60,057 nt of DNA, from assembly GCA_903909815.1 (NCBI GenBank), contig CAIVXG010000114.1, positions 1-60,057 on the forward strand, given 5' to 3'. The position numbers and the translations under genes were made by a program. Below are positions 7,440 to 18,452 of this stretch, in pieces (the stretch's first letter is position 1; each line of letters opens with the position of its first letter). Origin of the DNA: an uncultured beta proteobacterium (GTDB taxonomy: Bacteria > Pseudomonadota > Gammaproteobacteria > Burkholderiales > Burkholderiaceae_C). The notes under the pieces are model-generated. The model searched no databases, had not been told where the DNA came from, and saw nothing but the letters and a program-made list of their open reading frames with translations.

Positions 7440-9029
7440 ATGACTGAACAACTCAAGAAGCAACCATGGCTGGTACGCATCCACCACCGGTTGCGCGTCG
7501 CCTCGTTTGCGATGTTGTTCATCGCGACGGCGCTGCATCTGACGCAGCAGGATAGCCCGGCAACTGCCCTGCTCCCGGCGTTCCTGTTGTTGCTGGTCTA
7601 TCCGCAGGTTCAGTTCTGGCGAGCAGCCCGTTCTGCCGACCCGATACAGACCGAACTGCGCAGCCTCCTGCTCGACTCCTTCCTGCTGGGCATGTTCATG
7701 GCGACACTGGCCTTCCCCCTCTGGATCAGCTTCGCCGCTATGCTGGGCACGCTGACGAACAATGCCGCCAACAAGGGCTGGCGCGGTGCGGGCAACGCGC
7801 TGGCGGCCCTAGGTTGCGGTGCAGTGCTGGAAATTGCCTTCGGTGGATTCCATTTTTCGCCGCAAACCGGATTGCCGGCCACCGCCTTCTGCATTCTCGG
7901 CCTGACGGGGTACCTGCTGGCCATGAACCATATCGGTTTTAGCCGCAATTCCCAGTTGCGTCGCATCAGACAGACCCTGCAACTGCGCGAGCAGGAACTG
8001 CTGCAGGCAAACGACAGCTTGAAAAAACATCTGAGCGAAATCGACAGCTTACAGGAGCAATTGCGCGAGCAGGCAGTGCGCGACCCGCTTACCAACCTGT
8101 ACAACCGACGCTACCTGGACAGCACGCTGGAGCGCGAACTGTCGCGTTGCAAGCGCGATGGGCAGGCGCTTTCGCTGATGATGATCGACGTCGACCACTT
8201 CAAGAACTTCAACGACCACTACGGACACCAGGCGGGCGACGAAGTGCTGAAAAGTGTCGCCAGCAGTTTGCAGGCCTGTGCCAAACGGGCCAGCGATCTG
8301 GCGGCGCGATACGGTGGGGAAGAATTTTCCTGGGTACTCACCGGCACCGACGGCTCCACGGCGCTGCGCCTAGCGGAAGAGTTTCGCGGTGCCATTTCGG
8401 CGCTGCAGATTGCGCACGAATATTCCATACATGGCCGACTCACGGTCAGCATTGGCATTGCCACGGTGTCCACGAATGCCTACCGAACTGTCTCTGCCTT
8501 GACGCGTGCAGCTGACGAAGCCCTTTACCGCGCCAAGCATGGCGGGCGCAATCAGGTTCGGCTGGCGCCCATCGTCGCACGGCGCTCTGGCCTTGGTAAC
8601 CGCATCCCGACCAATTTTGTCCCCTTGGTCTGGCACGACGCTCATGAATGCGGTGATGCCACCATCGACGGGCAGCATCAGCAGCTGTTTCGCGACGCCA
8701 ACAACATCCTCGCCGCAATGATGGAGGCAAAGCCGCGCGAGGCGGTGGCCTTGTTGTTTGCCACGCTGATTCGCAACGCCACGGAACATTTTGAAGCCGA
8801 GGAAGATATTCTCGCCAGCGCCGCCTTTCCAGGAGCGCTGGCGCACGCCGCGATCCACCGCGAACTGGCCGAGCACGCCGACTACCTGCTCGGGCGTTAC
8901 ACCGCAATGGAGTCCGATGGCACTGAGCTGTTCCAGTTCCTTGCTCACGATCTGGTAGCGCTCCATATGCTTGGCGCGGACAGAGCCTTTTTCGTCCACT
9001 TGCAGCAAATCAGTTCCGCGTCGGCGTGA
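7440..9029 (+). CDS. Membrane diguanylate cyclase with C-terminal bacteriohemerythrin domain
   Basis: 529 residues. Residues 20-165 form about six hydrophobic segments of a MASE2-like membrane domain. A short coiled coil (about 175-215) leads into GGDEF (about 220-375). The active-site motif is GGEEF, and RxxD (RASD) lies five residues before it, so both catalysis and product inhibition should be intact; the reaction is 2 GTP to c-di-GMP. The C-terminus (about 395-520) is a hemerythrin domain with the di-iron ligand pattern: 'DGQHQQLF', 'HFEAEE', 'HAAIHRELAEHA' and 'HMLGADRAF'. Bacteriohemerythrin-GGDEF fusions are known oxygen or redox-responsive cyclases. The gene stands alone between a structured intergenic region and an MFS gene 88 bp downstream. 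It sits beside the CHASE remnant, so this locus may originally have held two signalling proteins. Confidence 0.9.
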   Translation: MTEQLKKQPWLVRIHHRLRVASFAMLFIATALHLTQQDSPATALLPAFLLLLVYPQVQFWRAARSADPIQTELRSLLLDSFLLGMFMATLAFPLWISFAAMLGTLTNNAANKGWRGAGNALAALGCGAVLEIAFGGFHFSPQTGLPATAFCILGLTGYLLAMNHIGFSRNSQLRRIRQTLQLREQELLQANDSLKKHLSEIDSLQEQLREQAVRDPLTNLYNRRYLDSTLERELSRCKRDGQALSLMMIDVDHFKNFNDHYGHQAGDEVLKSVASSLQACAKRASDLAARYGGEEFSWVLTGTDGSTALRLAEEFRGAISALQIAHEYSIHGRLTVSIGIATVSTNAYRTVSALTRAADEALYRAKHGGRNQVRLAPIVARRSGLGNRIPTNFVPLVWHDAHECGDATIDGQHQQLFRDANNILAAMMEAKPREAVALLFATLIRNATEHFEAEEDILASAAFPGALAHAAIHRELAEHADYLLGRYTAMESDGTELFQFLAHDLVALHMLGADRAFFVHLQQISSASA

Positions 9030-9117
9030 CTGATTCCGGTACAAGCCGGTCGAGATCACGGGTGCAGTACGCTTGGGGGGTGCCCCCGTTGGTCTTATCC
9101 CGGTTTCTGTCCCTGCC

Positions 9118-10347
9118 ATGTCCGCCTCGTCTGACGCTCCTGCCCAATCTGCCGCCGCCGTGCCCTGGCTGCCATTGTTGACCTTGGTCAGCGCCTTCGC
9201 GCTCAGCCAGGCCTTTCGCACCGTTACCGCCATGATGGCGACGGGATTGCAGCAGGATTTTGGTTTGTCCACGCAGGAGTTGGGCTTGTTTGCCGCGACT
9301 TTTGCGTTTTCCTTCGGCCTGAGCCAGTTCGTCATGGGGGTGGCGCTGGATTTTTACGGGTTGCGCCGCACCTGGCTGTGCACTTTCCCTCTGGCCATCC
9401 TGGGTGCGCTCGCCTGCGCATTGGCGCCGAACTACGCCGTTCTGGTGCTTGGCCAGGCCTTGATCGGCATCGGTTGCTCGCCGGCCTTTGTGGTGTGCAC
9501 GCTCTTCATCGCAAGGCGCTTTCCCGTGCACCGCTTTGCCGCAGTGTCTGGAGTGGCCATGGGCATGGGTGGTCTGGGGATGGTGCTCACCGGTACCCCA
9601 CTGGCCTGGCTCATTCATTTGAGTTCGTGGCGCATGGGTTTTGCCGTGCTGGCGGGGTTGGCATGCGTTTCGTGGCTGTTGGTGCATTGGCATATGCGAG
9701 AGGGCTTGGCCGCGGCCCAACACCGCCCGCAAAGCCTGGTGCATGCCTTGCGCGGCTTTGGCGCGCTGTTTTTGCTGCCGCAGACCTGGGGCATTCTGGC
9801 GCTGGCACTGGTCAATTACGCTTCCTTCCTGACACTGCGCGGGCTCTGGCTGGGACCCTTGCTCATGCACCGCCATGGTATGTCGTTGGTTCAGACCGGC
9901 AACGTGGCTCTGGTCGTTTCGGTGCTGTCACTGTTCACGCCCGCGTTGTTTGGCCACTTCGATCCGGGTCCAGCAAAGCGACGGCCCTGGATTGTGCGCG
10001 CAGCACTGGCGATGGCCGTGGTCTTTGCGCTGATGGCATTTCTACCTCTGGACTGGGTGGACGTTGCCGGCATGGTTGCGGTGGCGGTGCTCTCGGGAGC
10101 CGCCATTCTGCAGTACGCCAACGTGCGTGCCTCCTATAGCGCCGAAATGAGCGGCCGCGCCATGTCGGTCTTCACCATGGCCATGTTTCTAGGCGTGGCC
10201 GTCGTGCAAAGCCTGAGCGGACTGGCGGCGTCCTGGTCGATGGCTTTGGGGCAGGACCCCTATGCGGGTGTGCTGGTGAGCGTGGCATCGCTGCTGGCGC
10301 TGGGCGCGCTGGCGTTTCGTCTGTTGCCGGTGTTGCGGCTGGGCTGA
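9118..10347 (+). CDS. MFS transporter
   Basis: 409 residues with twelve hydrophobic segments and the MFS loop 2-3 signature 'GVALDFYGLRRTW' after TM2, so an inner-membrane facilitator of the major facilitator superfamily. Substrate is unknown; the general pattern is like that of small-molecule or sugar/organic acid permeases of the CynX/NarK-like groups, but nothing specific can be read. I prefer the ATG at 9118 (MSASSDAPAQ) over an upstream TTG because it gives the normal short cytoplasmic N-terminus. It faces yaeQ tail to tail with 22 bp between the stops. Confidence 0.8.
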   Translation: MSASSDAPAQSAAAVPWLPLLTLVSAFALSQAFRTVTAMMATGLQQDFGLSTQELGLFAATFAFSFGLSQFVMGVALDFYGLRRTWLCTFPLAILGALACALAPNYAVLVLGQALIGIGCSPAFVVCTLFIARRFPVHRFAAVSGVAMGMGGLGMVLTGTPLAWLIHLSSWRMGFAVLAGLACVSWLLVHWHMREGLAAAQHRPQSLVHALRGFGALFLLPQTWGILALALVNYASFLTLRGLWLGPLLMHRHGMSLVQTGNVALVVSVLSLFTPALFGHFDPGPAKRRPWIVRAALAMAVVFALMAFLPLDWVDVAGMVAVAVLSGAAILQYANVRASYSAEMSGRAMSVFTMAMFLGVAVVQSLSGLAASWSMALGQDPYAGVLVSVASLLALGALAFRLLPVLRLG

Positions 10348-10369
10348 GTTCGACGCTTGCGTCAATTGC

Positions 10370-10930
10370 CTATTTCCAGCGCTCGCATTCAAGATGCACG
10401 CTGTGGGCGGCGTCAGACAGCGTCAGGCTACCTTCCTGGATCGTGGCCTGCAACTGCATGGAGCGCTGTGCCAGTGCCGCCAGCGCCTGCGAGGCCTCGG
10501 TAGGAACGCGAAACACCTTGAGGTTTTGCGGTCGCGTCAATTTGTTCTGAATGCCGCGCCACCAGATCTCGGCGGCATGAGAAAAGCAATACACCAGCAC
10601 CTCATCGGCCTTGCCGCAGGCACGGGTGACGGGCTTGTCTTCGGGCTGTCCGACCTCGATCCAGAGCCGGGTCTGCCCGGTGAAGTCGCGCAGCCAGACG
10701 TCGGGTTCGTCCGGGTTGCTCATGCCCTGGCCAAAGGCCAGCGTGCCGTCGCCGCCGCACACGCTTTGCAACTGCCAGGCATTCATTGCCAGCGCAGCCA
10801 GGCGAATCATCATGCGCTCGTCGGTTTCACTCGGATGGCGCGCCAGCGTGAGCGCGTGGTCGGCGTAATAGCTGTGGTCGATGTCGGCGATTTGCAGGCT
10901 CGCCTTGAAGATGGTGGACTTGGTGGCCAT
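10370..10930 (-). CDS. yaeQ: YaeQ family protein
   Basis: 186 residues, the usual length of YaeQ. It starts MATKSTIFKASLQIADIDHSYYADHALTLARHPSETD when read in two blocks: 'MATKSTIFKASLQIADID' and 'YYADHALTLARHPSETDERM'. Family hallmarks include 'EPDVWLRDFTGQTRLWIEVGQ'-type strands and the basic 'KVFRVP' segment. YaeQ has a PD-(D/E)xK-like nuclease fold. In E. coli it was linked to RfaH-like transcript elongation suppression, but the biochemical role is unsettled. It lies between MFS (convergent) and purB (same strand, 76 bp upstream), and may share the purB transcript. The first ATG gives the canonical N-terminus. Confidence 0.9.
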   Translation of the reverse strand: MATKSTIFKASLQIADIDHSYYADHALTLARHPSETDERMMIRLAALAMNAWQLQSVCGGDGTLAFGQGMSNPDEPDVWLRDFTGQTRLWIEVGQPEDKPVTRACGKADEVLVYCFSHAAEIWWRGIQNKLTRPQNLKVFRVPTEASQALAALAQRSMQLQATIQEGSLTLSDAAHSVHLECERWK

Positions 10931-11006
10931 GCGGGTTAGCCCCGTTGCCGGGCCGATGCGGGAGCGCCGAGCCCCCGGGCGAGCACGTGCGAGAAACGCT
11001 TGGGGG

Positions 11007-12437
<1,431 letters not shown>

Positions 12438-12499
12438 TCAGCTAAGCTGCGGGCCTGTGGCTAGAATGGGCCTTAGCGAACAAACCAAAATCACTCTGC

Positions 12500-13114
12500 A
12501 TGAAACTGATCGGATCCACCACCAGCCCCTATGTGCGAAAAGTTCGCATCGTGATGGCGGAAAAAAAGCTCGACTACCACTTCGTGACCGACAACGTCTG
12601 GGGTGAGGACAGCACGGTGTCCCAATCCAATCCCTTGGGCAAGGTGCCTTGCCTGGTGATGGAGGGTGGCGAAGCGGTGTTCGATTCGCGCGTGATTGTG
12701 GAGTACCTGGACACCCTGTCGCCGGTGGGCAAGCTGCTCCCAAGTCAGGGGCGCGAACGCGCGGAAGTCAAGACCTGGGAAGCGCTGGGCGACGGCGTGC
12801 TCGATGCCGCCATCCTGGCCCGTCTGGAAGCGACCTGGACCGGGCGCAGTGCACAGGAGCGTAGCCAGGCCTGGATCGACAGGCAAATGAAAAAGGTGCA
12901 ATCCAGTGTGCAGGCCATGAGTCGGGGCCTGGGCGACAAGCCCTATTGCAGCGGTGTACACCTGAGCCTGTCCGATATTGCCGTGGGTGTTGCGCTGAGC
13001 TACCTGGATTTCAGGTTCCCCGAGTTGGACTGGCGCGAGCCCTATCCGAATCTGCTCAAGCTGTATGACAAACTGGCGCTGCGCCAGAGTTTCGTCGACA
13101 CCCTGCCCTCCTGA
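12500..13114 (+). CDS. Glutathione S-transferase family protein
   Basis: 204 residues. The N-terminal thioredoxin-like domain starts 'MKLIGSTTSPYVRKVRI', where Ser/Pro near residue 9 and 'VPCLVMEGGEAVFDSRVI' (cis-Pro and the glutathione gamma-Glu-binding 'DSRVI') are the glutathione site. The C-terminal all-helical domain carries 'LSLSDIAVGVALSYLDFR', the N-capping/hydrophobic staple motif. The layout resembles GstB/YibF-type enzymes. Substrate is unknown. It is divergent from purB and convergent with the AcoR-like regulator, whose stop is 3 bp away. A conventional cytosolic GST is the likeliest reading. Confidence 0.9.
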   Translation: MKLIGSTTSPYVRKVRIVMAEKKLDYHFVTDNVWGEDSTVSQSNPLGKVPCLVMEGGEAVFDSRVIVEYLDTLSPVGKLLPSQGRERAEVKTWEALGDGVLDAAILARLEATWTGRSAQERSQAWIDRQMKKVQSSVQAMSRGLGDKPYCSGVHLSLSDIAVGVALSYLDFRFPELDWREPYPNLLKLYDKLALRQSFVDTLPS

Positions 13115-13117
13115 GCC

Positions 13118-15079
13118 TCATCCGGGCGCAGTGCGCCTGGCATCCTGTGTGTGCAAAATGGCCGATCCCGCCGCGTTGATCTTTCGGTAAAGGGTTTGTC
13201 GGCTGATGCCCAGGCTGCGCGCCGCGTGGGAGACGTTGCCACCACCGCTGGCCAACGCCCGCACGATCGCTGCGCGTGAAAGTTCATCCAGTTTCTGCGG
13301 CACGCGCGCCGCCTCGTCGGCCGCCACGGGCGTGGTGCCGCGTGAGAGTTCCTCTACGATGTCGTCCGCCAGATGCCGCCACTCGATGCGCTCCTCATCC
13401 GGCTCCAGCATGGCACTGGCAGTGCGCAGCACGCTCGCGAACTGGCGCAGGTTGCCCGGCCAGGGATGGCGGCGCATGCGCTCCAGCAGGTCCGGCTCCA
13501 GGCGGATCTCGCGCTCGGCGTTCAGGCTGCGCAGCAAGCGCTGCGTGAGCGCCTGAAAATCGGTGCGCTCGCGCAACGCGGGCAGTTGCACCGTCAGGCC
13601 GTTGATGCGGTAGTAGAGGTCGCTGCGAAACCGGCCCTTGTCGGCTTCCTCGCGCAGCTTGCTGTGGGTTGCGCAGATGAGCGCGAAATCCACATCCACC
13701 GATCTCCCGCCCAGCGGCGTCACGCTGCGCTCCTGCAGCACGCGCAGCAGGCGCGTCTGCATGCCCAGCGGCATGTCGCCGATTTCATCCAAGAACAGCG
13801 TGCCCCGATGCGCCTCGCGCAATCGGCCCAGGCTGCCTTCGCGCCGAGCGCCGGTGAAAGCGCCGGGGGCATAGCCAAACAACTCGGCTTCGATCAGATT
13901 CTCGGGAATGGCGGCGCAGTTGATGGCCACGAAGGGCGCGCAACGGCGCGGTCCGCTGTCGTGGGCCGCGCGCGCGAAGAACTCCTTGCCCACCCCGGAT
14001 TCGCCTTGAATCAGGATCGGAATGGGCTTGTCCAGAATGCGCCGTGTTTTCTCCGCGGCGCTGCGCCAGCGCAGGTCGCCGGTGTCCAAACAGGCGAGCG
14101 CGTCGTTGGGCGTCGCCGCCACGTTGCAGATCGCGCTCGCAGGCTCGGGCAGCGTGATCTGTTCGCCCTGGAGCCGCACATAGAGCACCGTTCCATCATG
14201 GCGATGCGCCTGGAAGATCTGCTGTGGCCGGCGCCGATGGCGGTTCAACAAATCATCCAGACGCAGGTCGAGGCAACTGCCCAGATCGGTGCTGCCAAGC
14301 TTCGCCACCGAGATGCGTAAAAGCGCCAGAGCGGCCCGGTTCGCGCCCACGATCCAGCCCTCTTCAGACAGCGCGACGATGCCTTCGGCCACCGTGCCGA
14401 GTCCTTCGGCTTGGGGGTGCAGATGCAGGCGCAGATGGCGTCGGCAGGTCGAGGCGATAAGCTGGTTTTCGATCATGCACGCGGCGGTGCTGACCAGGCC
14501 CAGCGAATGCGGGTGTCCGCTGCGATGGTCACCCGAGATGTCGAGCACACCGAGCAGCGAACCGGTGGCCGACAGGATGGGTGCGGCCGCGCAGGTGAGG
14601 AAACCGTTGCGATCCAGAAAATGTTCCGAACCATGAATTTCGACGCCGCTGACTTCGGCCAGCGCCGTGCCGATCGCGTTCGTGCCTCGGTGTTGCTCAT
14701 GCCAGGAAACGCCATTCGTCAGAGCCACGCGCTCGGCCTTGCTCAGAAAATTCGCGTCCCCCAGCGTGTGCATCAGGGTGCCGCTCTCATCGGCCAGGAT
14801 CACGATGCTCTGGCTGTGGCGTACCTGCTCGAACAGAAACTCCATCACCGGGCGCGAATGCGAGAGCAGCTCGTGGTGGCTCGCCATGATGTGGCGCACC
14901 TCACTGCGGCTGCAGGGGCCGATGTCGCTGAAGCGTCCCATGGGCAGCAGGCCGGCGGCGACGCTGCGCTGCCAGGAGCGGGCCAGGCGCGGGTCCACCG
15001 TGCCGGGTGGGCAGTTGCCGCTTTCCAGCAACTGCAGCCGGGCCTGGCGCAGCGCCACTGCGGGCAAGGTTTTGTGCAC
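13118..15079 (-). CDS. Sigma54-dependent transcriptional activator, AcoR-like
   Basis: 653 residues in the order GAF-like sensor (about 60-220), PAS-like linker, AAA+ domain (about 330-560) and Fis-type helix-turn-helix at the C-terminus ('GGNVSHAARSLGISRQTLYR'). Walker A is GESGVGKE, the sigma54-contacting loop is GAFTGA and Walker B is GTLFLDEIGDM. The architecture is that of AcoR/DhaR regulators of acetoin, ethanol or glycerol catabolism. It starts with GTG at 15079, preceded by AAGGAG. The gene is divergent from an aldehyde dehydrogenase that has a sigma54 promoter in the shared region, so that operon is almost certainly its target. The effector (acetaldehyde, acetoin or alcohol) cannot be read from sequence. 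Confidence 0.92.
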   Translation of the reverse strand: MHKTLPAVALRQARLQLLESGNCPPGTVDPRLARSWQRSVAAGLLPMGRFSDIGPCSRSEVRHIMASHHELLSHSRPVMEFLFEQVRHSQSIVILADESGTLMHTLGDANFLSKAERVALTNGVSWHEQHRGTNAIGTALAEVSGVEIHGSEHFLDRNGFLTCAAAPILSATGSLLGVLDISGDHRSGHPHSLGLVSTAACMIENQLIASTCRRHLRLHLHPQAEGLGTVAEGIVALSEEGWIVGANRAALALLRISVAKLGSTDLGSCLDLRLDDLLNRHRRRPQQIFQAHRHDGTVLYVRLQGEQITLPEPASAICNVAATPNDALACLDTGDLRWRSAAEKTRRILDKPIPILIQGESGVGKEFFARAAHDSGPRRCAPFVAINCAAIPENLIEAELFGYAPGAFTGARREGSLGRLREAHRGTLFLDEIGDMPLGMQTRLLRVLQERSVTPLGGRSVDVDFALICATHSKLREEADKGRFRSDLYYRINGLTVQLPALRERTDFQALTQRLLRSLNAEREIRLEPDLLERMRRHPWPGNLRQFASVLRTASAMLEPDEERIEWRHLADDIVEELSRGTTPVAADEAARVPQKLDELSRAAIVRALASGGGNVSHAARSLGISRQTLYRKINAAGSAILHTQDARRTAPG

Positions 15080-15393
15080 GTTGTCTCCTTGACAGATGAT
15101 CTCTGTTCTGTGATGTCAAACCGAAGGCCATGGTAGCCAACTGCCACGCTCCCCGCGATATGAACGCTATTGCATAGATGATGACAGGGCGGAGTGTTCC
15201 ATTTTGTGACAGCTGCTCCACTCTGACACGTTGCAGCCGCGCGGCTGCGGGGCAGCGAACCGACTTCGAAAATCAAAATCCCCAGCGAAATCAAGCCTCG
15301 GGCAACTGCCTCAGCGGTTGGCACGAGACTTGATATGAGATTGATGCCCGCAAGGGAATATTTTCTTTTTCATGCCAATAACGAGGACACACG
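15080..15393 (+). promoter_or_regulatory. Divergent control region of acoR-like gene and aldehyde dehydrogenase
   Basis: This 314-bp gap contains no gene. A sigma54 promoter for the aldehyde dehydrogenase is annotated separately. Upstream of it, a perfect 16-bp palindrome GCAGCCGCGCGGCTGC lies at 15233-15248, and two direct TGTGACA/TCTGACA elements lie at about 15205-15228, within the distance expected for activator-binding enhancer sites. Which of them binds the AcoR-like protein is not decided by the sequence. An AT-rich stretch (AATATTTTCTTTTT, about 15358-15370) follows the promoter in the untranslated leader. Confidence 0.5.
15319..15334 (+). promoter_or_regulatory. Sigma54 (-24/-12) promoter of the aldehyde dehydrogenase gene
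   Basis: TGGCAC-GAGAC-TTGAT matches the consensus TGGCAC-N5-TTGCW at all but one key base (A instead of C in the -12 element). The GG is at 15320-15321. It is about 60 bp upstream of the ATG at 15394 and downstream of candidate activator sites, and the divergent gene encodes a GAFTGA-containing sigma54 activator. Confidence 0.75.
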
Positions 15394-16914
15394 ATGATTT
15401 ACGCAGCCCCCGGCACCCCTGGTGCCAAGATCGCTTTCAAACCACAGTACAACAACTTCATCGGCGGGCAATTTGTTGCACCGGTCAAAGGCCAGTACTT
15501 CGACGTCATCACGCCCATCAGCGGCAAGGTCTTCACCCAGGCCGCTCGCTCCACCGCCGAGGACGTGGAACTGGCGCTGGACGCCGCCCACGCCGCTGCC
15601 GATGCCTGGGGTAAGACCAGCGCGGCAGAGCGCTCCAACATCCTGCTGAAAATCGCCGACCGCCTGGAAGCGAATCTGGAACTGCTGGCCTACGCCGAGA
15701 CCGTGGACAACGGCAAGCCGATCCGCGAGACGCTCAACGCCGACATCCCGCTCACGGTGGACCACTTCCGCTACTTTGCCGGCTGCGTGCGCGCCCAGGA
15801 GGGCGCGCTGAGCAACATCGACGAGAACACCGTGGCGTACCACATTCAGGAGCCGCTGGGCGTGGTCGGACAGATCATTCCCTGGAACTTCCCGATCCTG
15901 ATGGCAGCGTGGAAGCTCGCACCCGCACTGGGCGCTGGCAATTGCGTCGTGCTCAAGCCCGCCGAGTCCACGCCCATCAGCATTTTGATCGTGGCTGAAC
16001 TCATCGCCGACCTGCTGCCACCGGGCGTTCTCAACATCGTCAACGGCTACGGCCGTGAAGCCGGCCTGCCGCTGGCCACGAGCAAGCGCATCGCCAAGAT
16101 CGCCTTCACCGGTTCCACCACCACGGGCCGAGTCATCGCCCAGGCGGCTGCCAACAACCTGATTCCGGCCACGCTGGAACTCGGCGGCAAGTCGCCCAAC
16201 GTGTTCTTCGCCGACATCATGGACCAGGACGACGGCTTTCTGGACAAGGCGATCGAAGGCCTGGTGCTGTTCGCCTTCAACCAGGGCGAGGTCTGCACCT
16301 GCCCGTCGCGCGCGCTGATCCAGGAATCGATCTACGACAAGTTCATGGAGCGCGTGCTGGCGCGTGTGGCGGCGATCAAGCAGGGGAATCCACTGGACAC
16401 CGACACCATGCTCGGCGCACAGGCTTCCAAGGAACAGCTCACCAAGATCCTGTCCTACCTCGAACTGGGCAAGCAGGAAGGCGCAGAAGTTCTGAGCGGT
16501 GGCGCCCAGGCGCATCTGGAAGGCGACATGGCTGGCGGCTACTACGTGCAGCCCACGCTGTTCAAGGGCCACAACAAGATGCGCATTTTCCAGGAAGAGA
16601 TCTTCGGTCCGGTGCTGGCCATCACCACCTTCAAGGACGAAGCTGAAGCGCTCGCCATCGCCAACGACACGCTGTACGGTCTGGGCGCCGGCGTGTGGAG
16701 CCGCAACGGCAACGTCGCCTACCGCATGGGCCGCGCCATCAAGGCAGGCCGCGTCTGGACCAACTGCTACCACGCTTACCCAGCGCACGCGGCTTTCGGC
16801 GGCTACAAGGAATCGGGCATTGGCCGCGAGACCCACAAGGTCATGCTCGACCACTATCAGCAGACCAAGAACCTGTTGGTAAGCTACAGCGAAAGCAAGC
16901 TCGGGTTCTTCTGA
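15394..16914 (+). CDS. NAD-dependent aldehyde dehydrogenase, ExaC/AcoD (acetaldehyde) type
   Basis: 506 residues, the length typical of this subgroup. Rossmann and catalytic motifs are present: '[19 protein letters not shown]', 'FTGSTTTGR', '[12 protein letters not shown]' with E262 as general base, and '[13 protein letters not shown]' with catalytic C301 and the neighbouring C303. The '[11 protein letters not shown]' variant is characteristic of acetaldehyde dehydrogenases ExaC/AldB/AcoD, which oxidise acetaldehyde and other short aldehydes to acids. The ATG at 15394 has AGGA upstream. It is probably controlled by the sigma54 promoter and the divergent activator. A DUF779 gene follows, a common partner of this ALDH type. 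The precise substrate is inferred. Confidence 0.93.
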   Translation: MIYAAPGTPGAKIAFKPQYNNFIGGQFVAPVKGQYFDVITPISGKVFTQAARSTAEDVELALDAAHAAADAWGKTSAAERSNILLKIADRLEANLELLAYAETVDNGKPIRETLNADIPLTVDHFRYFAGCVRAQEGALSNIDENTVAYHIQEPLGVVGQIIPWNFPILMAAWKLAPALGAGNCVVLKPAESTPISILIVAELIADLLPPGVLNIVNGYGREAGLPLATSKRIAKIAFTGSTTTGRVIAQAAANNLIPATLELGGKSPNVFFADIMDQDDGFLDKAIEGLVLFAFNQGEVCTCPSRALIQESIYDKFMERVLARVAAIKQGNPLDTDTMLGAQASKEQLTKILSYLELGKQEGAEVLSGGAQAHLEGDMAGGYYVQPTLFKGHNKMRIFQEEIFGPVLAITTFKDEAEALAIANDTLYGLGAGVWSRNGNVAYRMGRAIKAGRVWTNCYHAYPAHAAFGGYKESGIGRETHKVMLDHYQQTKNLLVSYSESKLGFF

Positions 16915-16930
16915 TATCTTGAGAGATAGT

Positions 16931-16974
16931 GGGACAGACCAAGAACTACACGAAGTGAGTTTTGCTCTGTCCCC
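16931..16974. repeat. Dispersed repeat family B, copy 1
   Basis: A 43-44 bp element bounded by GGGACAGA and TCTGTCCC (8-bp terminal inverted repeats) lies just after the aldehyde dehydrogenase stop. Its reverse complement matches a diverged copy at 52809-52850, sharing the core GAGCAAAACTC and GTAGT..TTGG. Function is unknown; it may be a non-autonomous mobile sequence or a bidirectional structure in the mRNA. Confidence 0.6.
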
Positions 16975-16997
16975 AACTGATACCGGGATGTTGAATT

Positions 16998-17064
16998 CGT
17001 CACTGCGAGGCCGAAGACCGTGGCAGTCCAAGCTGAAATGTTTGCGAGACTGCTCGCAACGACA
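16998..17064. repeat. Dispersed palindromic repeat family A, copy 1 (degenerate)
   Basis: It begins CGTCACTGCGAGG and ends GCTCGCAACGACA, a decayed version of the CGTCATTGCGAG...CTCGCAATGACG termini seen at 25.6, 25.7, 31.9 and 40.1 kb. It lies in the aldehyde dehydrogenase-DUF779 intergenic region. It is shorter and more diverged than the other copies. Confidence 0.55.
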
Positions 17065-17119
17065 GACTCCTCAGCATGGATCGCACGTCGCCGCGCTCCT
17101 CGCGAAGACAAATAATTCG

Positions 17120-17142
17120 GGGGCGGGAAACCGCCCCTTTTT
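17120..17142 (+). terminator. Rho-independent terminator-like hairpin in DUF779 leader
   Basis: GGGGCGG-GAAA-CCGCCCC, a perfect 7-bp GC stem with a GNRA-type tetraloop, is followed by TTTTT. It ends the aldehyde dehydrogenase transcript about 205 bp after the stop, yet the next ATG comes only 21 bp later with its ribosome site GGGAGG in between. It may act as an attenuator that lowers DUF779 expression relative to the dehydrogenase. Confidence 0.8.
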
Positions 17143-17163
17143 GCGTTTCCGTGGGAGGTCATC

Positions 17164-18403
<1,240 letters not shown>

Positions 18404-18452
18404 CTTTCACGCCAAGCTCCCACGGTCCAGGGCCGCCGGGCTCATGCAGGAT

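Noticed and set aside
15370-17031. Long open frame antisense to the aldehyde dehydrogenase gene
   Set aside because: Shadow of a GC-rich coding strand; no family resemblance and no ribosome site, and the opposite strand is a clear enzyme.
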